Source: Euphorbia lathyris
Lineage: Eukaryota; Streptophyta; Magnoliopsida; Malpighiales; Euphorbiaceae
Direction of reading: 5' to 3'
DNA: 64,000 bases
Assembly (NCBI RefSeq): GCF_963576675.1
Contig: NC_088911.1
Span: 136,031,929-136,095,928 of the forward strand
Positions 1 through 11,222 of the stretch are shown here, in pieces. Positions within the stretch are counted from its first letter, which is position 1. Each line of letters opens with the position of its first letter. The translations under genes and the position numbers were made by a program. The notes under the pieces are model-generated. The model was not told the origin of the DNA. It did no database searches and was given only the letters and a program-made list of their open reading frames with translations.

Positions 1-88
1 TTCTAAGGTCACAACACCAAACAAGAAACCCCACGCTGACTAAGCTACCTCCTCGAAAAGGAAACAGAAGGATAAGGGAAGGAAACCG

Positions 89-2910
89 ATGGAACATACC
101 TACTCTATTGTTTACAACAGCGTAAGGGGATATAAGGTTGACCACTCTCGCTGGTTCTCGAAGGGATTTGTGGAAGCTGAGCAACCCTTCTGTGAGTGGA
201 TCTCAAAGAACGGCTGGACCGAGCTGTTCTCGACTCGAGAAGCCACCTACCCTGAGTTAGTAAAGGAGTTCTACACTAACCTAAGAGCCGCTGATGATAA
301 CCGAGACTATATGGTCACCAAGGTTCAAGGGAAAGATATCTTCATCAACCCTCCTTACCTTGCCAAACTGCTAAAACTGAAAACTGAAGGAGCTAAACTT
401 CGAAAAACCGGTGACCACGAAAAAATTGACTATCCCGTTGAGTTTTGCAAACCTGCCGGTCATGTCGGGGAAATCTCGAGTACCTCCATGGGTCAGAATC
501 AAAAGATGGCCCATTACATACTGACCAACTTCCTCTTTCCAAAGGTCAACTCCACTTCTTCAGCGTCGAACTTCGAGCAGTGCTTCATCTGGCACATGTT
601 GACCTACCAGCTGATCAACATGCCAGTCTTTCTAATCGGTGGTTTTCAAAGAAGTACTGGAACCCTTAGGTTAGGCTACCTTATTACCAGAATCCTCAAA
701 GATCACCAGGTGAATTTGGTTGAGGAAATTAATGTCTGGGGGACTGAAATTACCGCAACTGCATTGTTCGGCTTGGTCTATGACCAACCGATTGTGCCCA
801 AGAAAGGAAAAGGGGCCGCTGTTCAGGAAACAGAGGGGATGCTGACCAGAGAAGGAAAGAAAGTGAGGAAAGCTCAAGCTGACAAGCAGGACAGAAAGAG
901 GAAAGCTGTCAAACCTCTTCCAAAGACACTGATGCTCCATCGAAAAAGATTCGGTTTGTGTCTAAGGGAACTAAGCCTCAAATTCAACAAGGTCAGGTTG
1001 GGCCTAAGTCAGCAGAAAACCTCAAAAGGCAAGCTGAGCCTGAGGAAGAAGAAAAAGAGGACACTCCTGAGCAACCACTGAGAAAGAAGAAGAAGATCTC
1101 TTTTGGGTTAAGTCCTATCGATGTACCCCCACTTCGCGTCGTTATCTCTGAAGACTCTCATTTTGTGAGAAGTCAGGGCATTGATCTTGAGAAAAATCCC
1201 ACTGACCAAGATGAAGAAGAATTGGGAGGTCAGTTTGATGCTGAGGAGACAGTAGATGTTGAGCAACATGAGACAGCAGATGTTGAGCAACATGAAACAA
1301 CCAACACTGAGCTGGTTGAAGAACAAGCTGAGCCAACAGCAAAGGGCCATGCTGAGCAAGGGGTACCTTCACCTACTGACTCACTTGAGTCTATTCCAGC
1401 TGACCCCTCTCCTCCAAAGACTAAGAGATTACGGAGACTTAAAAAGAAGGCTCATAAATCCCCAATGATTGACCTTATGGATGACTCACCACTATGGGAT
1501 CCGATCACTAATCTCTCTGATATGCAGTTCAAATTCTTCGCCAATCCCACTGAGTCTCCTCCAAGAGAGCACCAGGAAAAGCAAGCCTCTGTTTCTCAAC
1601 CTAAGGAACATGCCGACTCAATTGCTACTCTAAGTCAAGTTGATACCGAGCAAGTGCTCGAAGTTCCTGCTCCTCAACATACTGAGATCGCTAAGGAAAC
1701 ACCTGCTCAGGTCAGTGCTGAAACTCCTTAACCTCCTCAAACCAGTCAGCTTCAGCCTGACTCTGAGCAAATAGATAATTCTGCCGATCACCCACTTCCA
1801 CATCCTCAAGTGCAGAATATCAACCAGTCAGCTTCTGCTGGCAATCTGAACTCAAGTCTAGCCACTGATCATGCTGGCACTTCAAATAACGAAAGGAACC
1901 ACACACCTCCACCTTCCGGTTCTACTCGCATTCAAGCAACTGGGCCAAACCATGATGGATCCTATACTTATCTGAATTCCACTGAGTCTGGTCGAAGAAT
2001 CATTAACTCAGCTCAAGCTCTACTCCAGGACCTCCATCAAACCAATGCCGATGCCGCTGGGTCAGTTCCTATTGAGCCAACTCAACTTTCCTCTGTCACT
2101 CAGCTTCTCACAGAAATCAAAAGTCTTAAGGATCTTCTGAGTGTCATGACATCACTCCAGTCTCAACAGCCCAAGCAGGAATCAATAGTAAAGCTGGCCG
2201 AACTCCAGCTAACAATGGTCAATCACATGAACTCTCTCTAGGGTCAATTTCAAAACTTGTCAGCTGCGAATTCTATGTATGCAACTTCTGCTGAAGTTCA
2301 TCAACTCTTTACCCAGCTTCACTCTGAGCAAGCCAGAACCAATGCTCAACTCTCTTCCTCCTCCCAATGCTCCATTGAGCAAATTAGTGAGGCTGTCCGT
2401 CTACTCAACTTGAGTAAGAAAGAGATGAAAACTGACCAACTCAAGACAAATGAGCTTCTGCAAAACTCCCAATCCATCTTCAAACATGTGCGTCACTCGA
2501 ATGCTCAACGTCAGTATTATGACTCGGCTCTGCTTAAAATGTTTCATCAAGCCTATGCCATGCTGACTGACACTATCACCTGGGTTGGGAAGTCTCAAGA
2601 ATACATTCTGAGTATGCTCAGTGCCTCGGTCAGGGTTCCCCGTTCTGTCTTGGATGATGGTGTTCCTGTTTTTGATGGTATAAATGAAAGCACGCGTAAG
2701 CTTAAGGCATTCTCTGTACGGTTAACTCGTGCTGCCCTCAACGACACCTTCATTCCTCCTCCACCTGATGCTGGCAAAACGGGAGAGAAAGGAGAAGATA
2801 GAACTCAGCATACAGGAGAAGCATCTGGCAGTCAGCAGAAACAGAAGGGAAAAGCCAAAGAGCATTTTGCCCAAATCAACTACAAAAAAAAAAAAAAAAA
2901 GCTTGACTAG
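89..2910 (+). pseudogene. Envelope-like ORF3 of a Sirevirus, broken by one frameshift and two stops
   Basis: The reading frame encodes about 900 residues. The first ~250 residues (89-~940) resemble the 'putative plant transposon protein' domain found in retrotransposon third ORFs: a globular region with YPELVKEFY near residue 50. The rest is Glu/Gln/Pro/Ser-rich with basic runs and a likely helical or coiled-coil part at about 2050-2600. A frameshift near 930-960 moves the frame. Two in-frame stops then follow: TAA at 1729-1731, and TAG at 2239-2241 that probably replaces a Gln codon. The ORF ends in a Lys run encoded by a 16-nt A tract at about 2884-2900. The function of this ORF is not established in the family, and this copy cannot make a full product. 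Confidence 0.65.
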
Positions 2911-3420
2911 AATTGCTAGATTTAGTTTTTAAAACTTGTATTCTTTTCCTGATGTATTTTGTTGTGCTGACCATTAATCCAAAAATATGCATCTACTCTT
3001 TTAAATTAACTAATCTTATGTGATGCTTACTTATGTTTTGTGCTAAACACTTAACGTATCTTCATTAAATCAACTGTGTTATTTGTTTACATTGCTTCAT
3101 GATTGTCTGCTGTGTTGATCTATACGTTGATCTCTTTTATATGTCCTCTTAACTAAAACTCATTGAACAAAGATATATTCAGCGTACTCTGATATCTAAA
3201 TCTTTCGCTCATCTTAACTGAGTTAAAAAGAATATGTTCCATGAGCTGACCTATTTCTGAAAACTGACCTTAGACTTACTTGATTAAACCTTGAAATGTT
3301 TAAAGTAAAACTAAGTCAGTAGCTCAACCCTTATAGGGGAGTATCTTGAGAAAAACAAGGTCAACTATTATGGTGGAGCTCAACACTGAGTTCCTTACTG
3401 AATATTTTTGCCAGCATCAA
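2911..3420 (+). other. Non-coding tail between ORF3 and the polypurine tract
   Basis: About 510 bases without a usable ORF. They belong to the retrotransposon internal region because they are bounded by ORF3 and the polypurine tract. No further gene or repeat was recognised. Confidence 0.6.
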
Positions 3421-3432
3421 AATGGGGGAGTT
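3421..3432 (+). other. Polypurine tract of the Sirevirus-like element
   Basis: AATGGGGGAG lies two bases before the LTR start TGTTGAAAC at 3433. This is the expected plus-strand priming site for an LTR retrotransposon and it sets the orientation of the element. Confidence 0.8.
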
Positions 3433-4120
3433 TGTTGAAACACCTTTCCACATGATTTTGATTTGACAAAATTATTTATGTAGATGATAAAAATATTCTA
3501 ACACATTAAGTTTAAATGTTTTGATTTATTCACACTAATGTGTTTGTTCAATGTTGAGTTAATTGATTTATAAGACATTAAGATAAAAAGCCTAAAGGCC
3601 CATAAGAGGAAGTCAAGCCCAAGTCAACAGATCAAGACCTCACGGCCCAGGAAGACAAAACGCAGTCGTATCAAGTAAAACTCCAGCCCAGCATGAAGAA
3701 GGATCGAGAAGCCTTCGACCAAATAGCTTCAAGATGAAGCTGCTGAGTTGAGCGACAAGGTAGTCAGGTTAGTGGCAGAACAGAACCAACTTAGAGACAA
3801 AGTATTTCTACTTTGAGTAAAGCTCAGAAGACGCAGTAAGCTGTCTGGAAGACTTTACTATAAATGTCGAAACATTCTGTTCATCTGACGAAAAGCTGCT
3901 GAGCACTGCCGTAGATAGAAGATAAAAGAATCTCATTGGCCAACGACACTGAGCACGTCCTGAGTGAAAGCGACAGGAAGCCGTTAGCCTCCAACGGTTA
4001 TTTCGAAACTCGAAATCACCGGTGCTTGAAGTGTCACTATAAATAGGCCTTTCAAACGCTTCATTCGATGCAGATCTTCAATCAAGTCGAAACGCTGACC
4101 AACACTAGTACAAAAATGGC

Positions 4121-4560
4121 TTTTGGTGATGCCTCATTGGCAACGGTTTGTAAACAAAACCGAAGCCAATAGTCTTTGGGGTCGGTTTTTTCAATAAACC
4201 GACACTAGAAAAACATTATTGGCATCGGTTTTTTAAAAAAACCGATGCCAAAAAGCTTTGGAATCGGTTTTGGATAAAAAAACGTTGCCAATACTATTAT
4301 TATTGGCAATGGTTTTTTAGAAAACCGACCCCAATGTTTTATCACTAGCAATGGTTTTTTAATTACCGACACCAAAGACATTTTAATTTTTTAGGAACAA
4401 ATCATTAGAGTCGGTTTTTAATACCCATTGCAAATATAGTTTTTTCAAGAGACCAACCTAATAAACCAATGAAATTATTAGGGTCGGTTTTAAAACAAAC
4501 CGACCCCAATTACTTTTTCACGTGGCATCGGTTTTCATAAAAAAAAACCGACTCCAATTG
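4121..4560. repeat. 5' subterminal repeat array of Pack-CACTA 1
   Basis: Repeated short inverted units of the type GGCAACGGTTTT...AAAACCGATGCC follow one another about every 40-50 bases, with variants ending in GACCCC. Each unit can pair with its neighbour to form a small hairpin. In characterised CACTA elements such subterminal motifs are transposase-binding sites; assigning that role here is inference. Confidence 0.75.
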
Positions 4561-6000
4561 TAAATTAGTAACCTAATAAAACTATTTTAGTTTCACGCTA
4601 TCATCTTCCCCAACAGTTCACGCAGTGGCTTTCGATTTCCCCTCAGTCGTCTCCATGTTCAAAAAGTCGCTTTCGATTTCTCCTAAGGCGTTATGAATTT
4701 CACGTAGTAGCTTTCGCTTCCTCACTTTCGATTTCCCCTAGTTCATCGAGGATAAATGCTCTAGATCTCACGGTATAAGCCAGACTTCGCAGAGAAATCA
4801 GGTACATCTCTCAATCTTTTAAGCTGCACTCGATTTTTGGTCTACTTAATTTGGTTTATATAAAGTTAATCTCTTGATGCACCAGCTTCTTCTACGATCG
4901 AGTTCATATCTATGGCGTTTTGGCAAGCGATTGTTAAAGGTCTGGTTAGTTTCCACAAATGTTGTAATTTCTTCTTTCTCTTTCGCCTCCTCACCGCAAA
5001 TTGACTATCTGCAGTGTAGAATCTCGACGGCCGGAGATCCTTCAGTCTCCATGATATCAGTTATTGACCAATTAATGGTTCGAAGAAGGAAATTTTTTCA
5101 AGATATCTGAGCTGCAGAAATTCATCAAGCTACTTCGTAAGTACCGCCGCGGCAAGCTATGACATAGTCAAATCTTCCTTTTCCACCAATGATAGCGGTG
5201 AAATTGAAATTTAGCTCCTAAACTAGGATATTCAACTAATTATATGCTTTTATTTTGTTCAATCTCCAAAATTTTGTTTTCATATGCTTATTTGGTGTTT
5301 TTGGCTCTACTGATCTTTATTGTATCCATTAGAGTTGTCTGATCAAGAGATTGTGTGCTTTAAGCCTTCATACACAATAGTTGCTATCTTGACTTTGGCT
5401 ACCTTCAATTTACTTATTGTAAACGAGTGGTTAGCATCCAAATTGAGAGGAGGCTTGATCTTATTATCCAAATTAAAAGTCAGACATATTGAATATCTAT
5501 TGATTGTAGGAACTATGAACAAAACTTTTCCTCATTAGGGATTTTTATCAAACATATGGCGAGGATGCAAAGAGTTGATGATTATCAACCAAATTGACAC
5601 ATACAGCTACCAATTGAGTCAATTCAAACACAAATCAACTAGTATATATCATTGTTTGAAAATTTTGGCTAGTTTTGCATTTGCCTTCTCTTTTTTTTTT
5701 GATCGGAAATTCTCTCATTACTGTTGATGGAGTTCCCGCGTTTTTTTTCTTCTTCTTTTGGTTCTATGTTTGGAAAATTTCAATTCCAGTTCCAGATATA
5801 CCTTGCGATTTTCTAGTCTATAATTCCTTCATTGTTTGTGTTTTCCTTTTCTAGTCTATAATCTCATTTCCGATTCTGGTCAACTTGGTGTTTTTTATTA
5901 TATAGCTCAGAAATAATTGTTATTGAAGGTCTAGAAGTAACGTCTCGAAATTAGAAAAATCAATTTGAATATGGCTGGCTGTAAGGTTTACGTTTTGCCA
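4561..6000. other. Interior of Pack-CACTA 1, unassigned
   Basis: Between the 5' subterminal array and the transporter exons there is about 1.4 kb with no recognised gene. A short stretch near 4620-4750 repeats the motif CTTTCGATTTC three or more times. Small ORFs at 4874-5110 and 5320-5538 show no family signature and may be pieces of another captured host gene or chance ORFs. Confidence 0.4.
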
Positions 6001-6003
6001 TAA

Positions 6004-7774
6004 TCAGCAGAGGCCGTCATTTTAGGATTTCAACACTACCTAGTGATGCTTGGAACTACTATCATCATCCCGTCCATTCTCGTCTCTTTGATGGGTGGTG
6101 GCAATGTAATGCTTGGTGCGAAACTCGTAAAGAGCAGATTTATCAATTTGAAAGTAGTGTTTCTGTGACCTAATTTGAACTCTTTTTTTCCCGAGTATCA
6201 GGTGGAGAAAGCTGAGCTTATAAACACTATGCTATTTGTTGCAGGAATAAACACACTTTGGCAGACTTGGTTTGGTTGCCGGTTGCCTGTAGTGATTGGA
6301 GGATCCTATGCTTTCGTTATCCCTAGCATCTCTATTGCTTTGAGAAATAGCACTCGAGGCAAATTCCGACTCTTCAATTAATGCTGCAGTTTTTCTGCTT
6401 TTGTTTGTTTTCGGCAAACATGGAAAGGAAGGTTTAAGAAAATTGGTACTTTGAAAAGCATAAAGGAACCGAAACGTGTGTTTGTTTTTGCTGATAATGC
6501 CTTTCTTGTTGGTTTATAGAGGTTTGAACAATGGATGAGGGCTTTACAAGGAGCACTCATTATTGCATCACTCTTGCAAATGGTTATTGGCTTCTTTGGG
6601 TTTTGGAGAATATTTGCTAGGTAGATTCTGTACTAGCGGAAGAATGGATTGGCTTGTCTTCATTAATCATGTGCTTACTTTGAGGAGTGATTTTTGGATA
6701 TTTTGTGATGCAGATTTCTTAGCCCTGTTGCAGCAGTTCCCCTCGTGAGACTCTGGCCGGAATTTGACTTTATGCACATGGATTCCCATAAGTAAGAGTG
6801 CAAACAAGGAAAAATCTTGTGTAGCAAGTGTTAATTGAGCATGCAAAAACAAAAACTACAATTTCAAATTTCTGATTTGACGTTCAATTGACACACTCAA
6901 ACATAATTTTAAGAATCCACTCTAAATGTTGAATGAAGTCAAATTTTCACTTGTTGCTTGATTTATTATGCTTTCTTGTCTTCAAATACTTCAAAACAAT
7001 TCTGGAAACAAATTGTGCTAGTTAGAAACTTGATTACATTTGTTTGATTTGTCAATTAATGATATGTTAACAGTTCCTGTGAGATGAAATGAAATGTTGT
7101 TCCTTATGTTCTACTTCATAGAATAAACATTTTCTACTAAAGTCATCCAATTCAATATTGAGGATACAAACTGAGTTTGTACGAATGCAGTAACTCCTTG
7201 CCTCTTCTTAGACCTCTTCTTTTCATCAATTCGACTTGTATTTGGACAATGGCGTTTCATGAGTTTGTATTGGTTTTACTTGCAAAGTCTTTCAGATTTA
7301 CTGTGATTGACTTGATGAATTTGGATAACGTTGAAGCTGATAAAACTATTTTCGATATAGTTACTGTGTTCCAAATGGGTTGCATTTTGTTCTGACTAGA
7401 CCTTTCTATTGATGCTTCTAGCTTACAAAATGTATTGAAATTGGACTTCCAGCATTGATAATGGTGGTTCTTTTATCCCAGGTGAGTGGCATCCCTTACT
7501 AATCATTCTTACACTGAAAGCTCTTGGGAAAAAGAAATGCCAGATGTAGTTGAGTTATGATCATATTTTAATGTAACTGATGCTTGCAGTTTCTTCCTCA
7601 TATGATGAAATCAAATGGACCTATAATTGGCCGATATGCAGTCATATTCTCTATTGCAATTGGATGGGCTTTTGCTGAAACTTTGACAGCAGCTGGTGCA
7701 TATGATAATAAATCCCCAAACACACAATTTAGTTGTCAAACTGATCGTTCTGGGCTCCTTAGTGCTGCTCCTTG
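6004..7774 (+). pseudogene. Captured nucleobase-ascorbate transporter (NAT) gene fragment, exons with introns
   Basis: Six exon-like blocks keep the order of a plant NAT/permease of the NCS2 family, a plasma-membrane purine/uracil or ascorbate transporter type. Block 1 (~6004-6105) has FQHYLVMLGTT and MGGGN. Block 2 (6202-~6330) has LFVAGINTLWQTWFG and IGGSYAF. Block 3 (~6520-6620) has LQGALIIASLLQM and FGFWR. Block 4 (~6713-6790) has FLSPVAAVPLV and then drifts out of frame. Block 5 (~7425-7482) has KCIEIGLPAL. Block 6 (7590-7774) has FLPHMMK, the GAYDNKSPNTQ loop and SCQTDRSGL. Several blocks end at GT and start after AG, so introns are retained and the capture was from DNA rather than mRNA. 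The N-terminus and the C-terminal half of the protein are absent, so no transporter can be made. Confidence 0.85.
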
Positions 7775-7820
7775 GTGAGTTATCATCTAAAACTAAATGT
7801 CCACTTATTTGACTAATCAT

Positions 7821-8225
7821 TTTGCTAATAGATGGATATGATGAAGCAGAGGAAGTAAAGAAACATCCTGGATATACTCTGATTGAGATAGATGGGAAAG
7901 TTCTTAGCTTTACCATAGGAGACAAAACACACCCGGAAATTGCGAAGATCGAACGGATGTGGGAAGAGATTCTTAGGAAGATAAAACCGGCAGGATATAC
8001 AGTAAGTACTGCTGATGCATTGTTTGACATAGACCAAGCGGAAAAGGAAAATGCCCTGTATAGACACAGTGAGAAACTTGCTATAGCATATGGGATTATG
8101 AAGACAAAAGCTCATTCAAGTATTCGAATAGTGAAGAACTTAGAGAGTATGTGAGGATTGCCATGAGTTGATTGTGAGAGACCGGAATAGGTTCCATCAT
8201 TTTAAACGAAGAATATGTTCTTGTG
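7821..8225 (+). pseudogene. Captured C-terminus of a PPR-DYW protein
   Basis: The ORF from about 7826 encodes the E/E+ region and most of a DYW deaminase domain, as in organellar RNA-editing PPR proteins. Visible signatures are HPGYTLIEIDGKV, the HSEKLA zinc/catalytic motif and SSIRIVKNL. After NL a one-base frameshift occurs. In the next frame the CEDCHE motif, [11 protein letters not shown] and CSCADY follow. About a dozen residues between CxxCH and VRDRNR are missing. The terminal Trp of the DYW tripeptide is a TAG stop. It abuts the unrelated NAT fragment, so the two were joined inside the transposon. No PPR repeats are present. Confidence 0.85.
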
Positions 8226-8522
8226 CAGATTATTAGTGAGTGAGAGGTGAAGTAATTTCAACTTATTCAAGGAAAGATGGATACACTGTAGAAAACATTT
8301 TGAATCACCTCTCAATCTTGATTTTTGTTTAAATGTACTTCCTGTAGACAAACTTGATTCAGTGTGAAATGTAATTTTTCATGTTTATAAAAAATATAGT
8401 TTTTAATGCAGTTGGGTTTATTTGAATATTCTGTATATGTTTTACCTATATATATATATATATACACAAATTTATATTACAAATTATAATTTAATAAAAA
8501 ATTAATATTGAATAAAAAAATC

Positions 8523-8985
8523 ATATCGGTTTTGAATGTAAACCGTTGCAAAAGGTACCTTTGGCATCAGTTTTAAAGGTAAACCGTTGCCAAAGATCTA
8601 CTTTTGTCAACGGTTTTACAATAAAAACCGATGCCATTGATTTTTGGCAACAATTGTTAGTACAAAACCGTTGCCAAAAAGTTTACTTGTGGCGTCCCTT
8701 TTACAAGAAAAACTGACGTCATTGGTTGTTGGCAACGGTTGTTTGACAAAACCGTTGCCAAAGAGTTACCTTTGCCATTGGTTTTACAAGAAAAACCGAC
8801 GCCATTGGCACTTCAGACACGCTTGTTAGCGTGGTTTTAGAACGGTTTTCGTAAAAAAACTGTTGCTAAAAGTCAGACCTTTGCCAACGGTTTTCAAAAC
8901 CGTTGCCAAGCATTGGCATCGCTTACATTGGCCACGGTTTAAAAACCGTTGCCTGCGGCCAAAAAGACCCGTTGCCAATGGCCAT
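8523..8985. repeat. 3' subterminal repeat array of Pack-CACTA 1
   Basis: About ten alternating GGCAACGGTTTT and AAAACCGTTGCC-type units lead to the right terminal inverted repeat. A (TA)n run at about 8447-8463 lies just inside. The array mirrors the one at the 5' end. Confidence 0.75.
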
Positions 8986-9663
8986 TTTTGTACTAGTGCA
9001 AATTCATACTTGAAGTTCTGTGAGAAAAGCAAAGCAAATCTTACACCAATTCCAATCATTGTGTAAAAGTCTAGAGTGATTTCATTCATCTAAGGTGTCT
9101 TAGCAATTGTTGTTTAGGACAAACACTTATCATTTCTAGAAGAATAGAAAGGAGAAGCTGAGTACTCGGTTATAGTACTCAGCGGTAGTTATAGAAGTGA
9201 GTAGAGGAATAGAGGAAGGTACTCTTGTATACTCAGCTTCTGTTGTAAAAGGTTTCGTGCTCTACCTTTAAAGAGCTCAGTAGAGGATTTAAAAAGCTCG
9301 GAACGAGTTCCGGGGACTGGACGTAGGCGGAGAGGCCGAACCAGGATATGTCTGTTGAGTAACATATTTCTAACCTTTAAACTCCTTTATATATTGCTTA
9401 CTATAAAACTGACTAAGTAACGAACTCACGCTGAGTTGAGTGCACTAAGAAGCTGAGTTCAGGAATAGACTTGAGTGTTATCTCCTGACGCAAGGAAAGA
9501 AACAAACTTAGTCACCAGTTGACTAAGCTTGTGTCTTAAAACTACTTAGCGCCGCCGTGTAAACCTTTTCTTAAAGAAAAGAAGTCAGCCTTAACGGACA
9601 AAATTTTAAATAGTTCCTATCCCCCTATTGGAACTAACCTTGTCACGTTATACGGGACCAACA

Positions 9664-10250
9664 ATTTGGACCTACGCTTTTGAATGTGCTATTTATGTTA
9701 TAAATCGATTACCTGTTCCTACATTAAACTATTGTACTCCGTTTCAAAAATTATTTGATACTAGTCCTGATTATAACATGCTCCGTGCCTTCGGGTGTTT
9801 ATGTTATCATTGGCTTCGTCCGTATAGTCCTACAAAATTGCATCCTCGGTCACGCAAATGTATTTTCTTTGCTATAGCAAAATTCACAAGGGTTACCGAT
9901 GCTATGACTTGTTAAATAACAAAATGTTTATCTCACGCCACGTACTTTTTGATGAACAAGTGTTTCCCTATCCAGAGTTAAATCATGAGTTGCAATCCTC
10001 CACAACAAGTCACTCACACACAAATCCGCTATCTGTCACTTTTCCTGCTGTTCGTGTGCCATTTACTGCTATTCCTCTTGGAGCACATTCTAACATCCCC
10101 CTACCTGCACCTACATCACAACATCTACCCCAACCAAATGTCCCCGCCAACACTATAATCACAACCTCCATGCCTACTTTAAAACCTCATCAATCAGCCC
10201 CCACATCACCTATACAATCAATATACAATAAGTTGAGCAAATCGTTTTAA
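9664..10250 (+). pseudogene. Degraded Ty1-copia integrase fragment
   Basis: The frame from 9664 encodes AFECAIYVINRLPVP, TPFQKLF and LRAFGCLCY, the C-terminal integrase region of plant copia polyproteins. Near 9870 a one-base frameshift moves the frame to YSKIHKGYRCYD and ISRHVLFDE, the integrase tail, followed by a Pro/Ser/Thr-rich linker. It starts immediately after the Sirevirus-like LTR, so it is the target into which that element inserted. No reverse-transcriptase domain follows. Confidence 0.8.
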
Positions 10251-10640
10251 TATATACAAAAGTTAACTTTAATCCTAGATATATAATGATACTAATATTC
10301 CACTTATATAACACAATATCAATGTTCTTATCGGTTTCAGTGCTCACATAAATTAGTTAGTAGGGACAAGCTTTCTGTTGTTTGTACTTCTTTGTTCTTT
10401 GGGACGTGGTGTGTCAGACGTAGAGTCAACGCCAGCGTTTCTTGTTTTTCGGCTCAATTGCTTCTAGGCTAGAAACAAGGTTTTAGGCCTTTCTTCTACT
10501 TAAGACCTTTTTTTTTTATTTTCTTTCTCTTTTTAGTTTAGTCACAACAATTAACAAACTTATTAATACAAATAAATCAATACATAATTTTGTACTTAAG
10601 CAATTTTTGGGAATTAAATTTCATATTAAATATTTTTGTT
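10251..10640. other. AT-rich spacer, nothing recognised
   Basis: No ORF or family motif is visible. It lies between the copia remnant and a LINE remnant and is probably decayed transposon sequence. Confidence 0.4.
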
Positions 10641-11090
10641 ATAATAAAAAATCTCCATGGAAATCGTGTTTCAACAAGGCAGCCTTGATTTTCATCACCT
10701 TTATTCCTTTAATCTAGTTATGCTCGGCAAACATGTGTGGAAATTTATTATGAACCTTAATGCCTTATCTAATAGACTTCTCAAACCCAAATATTTCCCT
10801 AGAGGGTAGCTTTTAACGTCTTTGGGTTCGAACAAGCCAAACTTGGAGAGGCATTTGGAATGGTATTCTGTCTTTAAAAGCGAAGTATTATTGATTTATT
10901 AGTTGAGATGACTCTATCATGGTTTGGGGTGACCATTGGCTCCATAGTCATATTTGACTAATTTTCTACCTCTAAATGTCTTTATCTTAAAAGTTTGGAC
11001 CTTGTCATTGTTGTGCTACTTGTGGTGTATTTAGTGAACATGCAACTTACCTCTTCACGGACTATCCGTTTGCTCTTAATTATTGGAGCT
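10641..11090 (+). pseudogene. Decayed LINE (L1-type) remnant, RT tail and zf-RVT region
   Basis: With frame changes, the sequence encodes pieces typical of the plant LINE region after reverse transcriptase: LGKHVWKF, LLKPKYFPR, TWRGIWNGIL, VWGDHWL and a zinc-knuckle-like Cys stretch. The intact LINE at 25952 has matching phrases (GKQAWKL, KYFPRDPF). Many stops and frameshifts show it is old. Confidence 0.6.
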
Positions 11091-11222
11091 TAGCCAACAT
11101 TCTAACGTTTAAAATGGTATAAAAAATACTTCTAACAATATATTTAAAATGGTGCAATTTCACTTCTAACGTTGACAATCAAAAGCAATTTTATTCTTGA
11201 TACATTTAATCAATTTTAGATA

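Larger units (their letters stand above)
4103..8998. mobile_element. Non-autonomous CACTA (En/Spm-type) element carrying host gene fragments (Pack-CACTA 1)
   Basis: The left end is CACTAGTACAAAAATGGC and the right end is its near-complete reverse complement GCCATTTTTGTACTAGTG. The trinucleotide CAA flanks both sides (4100-4102 and 8999-9001), the 3-bp duplication expected for CACTA. Both subterminal regions are full of GGCAACGGTTTT / AAAACCGTTGCC units. No transposase domain (TNP2/En-Spm) was seen, so it must be mobilised in trans. The interior carries pieces of a nucleobase-ascorbate transporter gene (~6004-7774) and of a PPR-DYW gene (7821-8225). Length is 4896 bp. A second member of the family is at 47225-50572. 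Confidence 0.92.
1..9663 (+). mobile_element. 3' portion of a Sirevirus-like Ty1-copia retrotransposon
   Basis: This is the right-hand part of an LTR retrotransposon whose 5' end lies before the window. In order it shows an envelope-like ORF (89-2910), a non-coding tail, a polypurine tract (3421-3430) and a 3' LTR beginning TGTTGAAACACC at 3433 and ending CCAACA at 9663. A related LTR with its primer-binding site is at 54205, which fixes the LTR limits. The extra ORF between pol and the 3' LTR is a known trait of Sireviruses (Maximus/SIRE lineage); that lineage call is inference. The LTR is split by a CACTA element at 4103-8998. The whole unit sits in the integrase region of an older copia element that resumes at 9664. 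The 5' TSD partner is outside the window. Confidence 0.8.
3433..9663 (+). repeat. 3' LTR of the Sirevirus-like element, split by a CACTA insertion
   Basis: The two LTR pieces are 3433-4102 and 8999-9663, about 1.33 kb once the CACTA and its 3-bp duplication are removed. Both pieces match the LTR at 54205-55683: the same first ~40 bases with few changes, the same 'aaggtgt' and 'gctgagtac' blocks, and the same end 'gggaccaaca'. The LTR is flanked by an internal region only on its left, so it is the 3' copy. Confidence 0.85.

Noticed and set aside
6175..7774. A functional NAT transporter gene
   Set aside because: Only the middle exons are present, exon 4 is out of frame, the C-terminal half is absent, and everything lies inside a CACTA with a clean target duplication.
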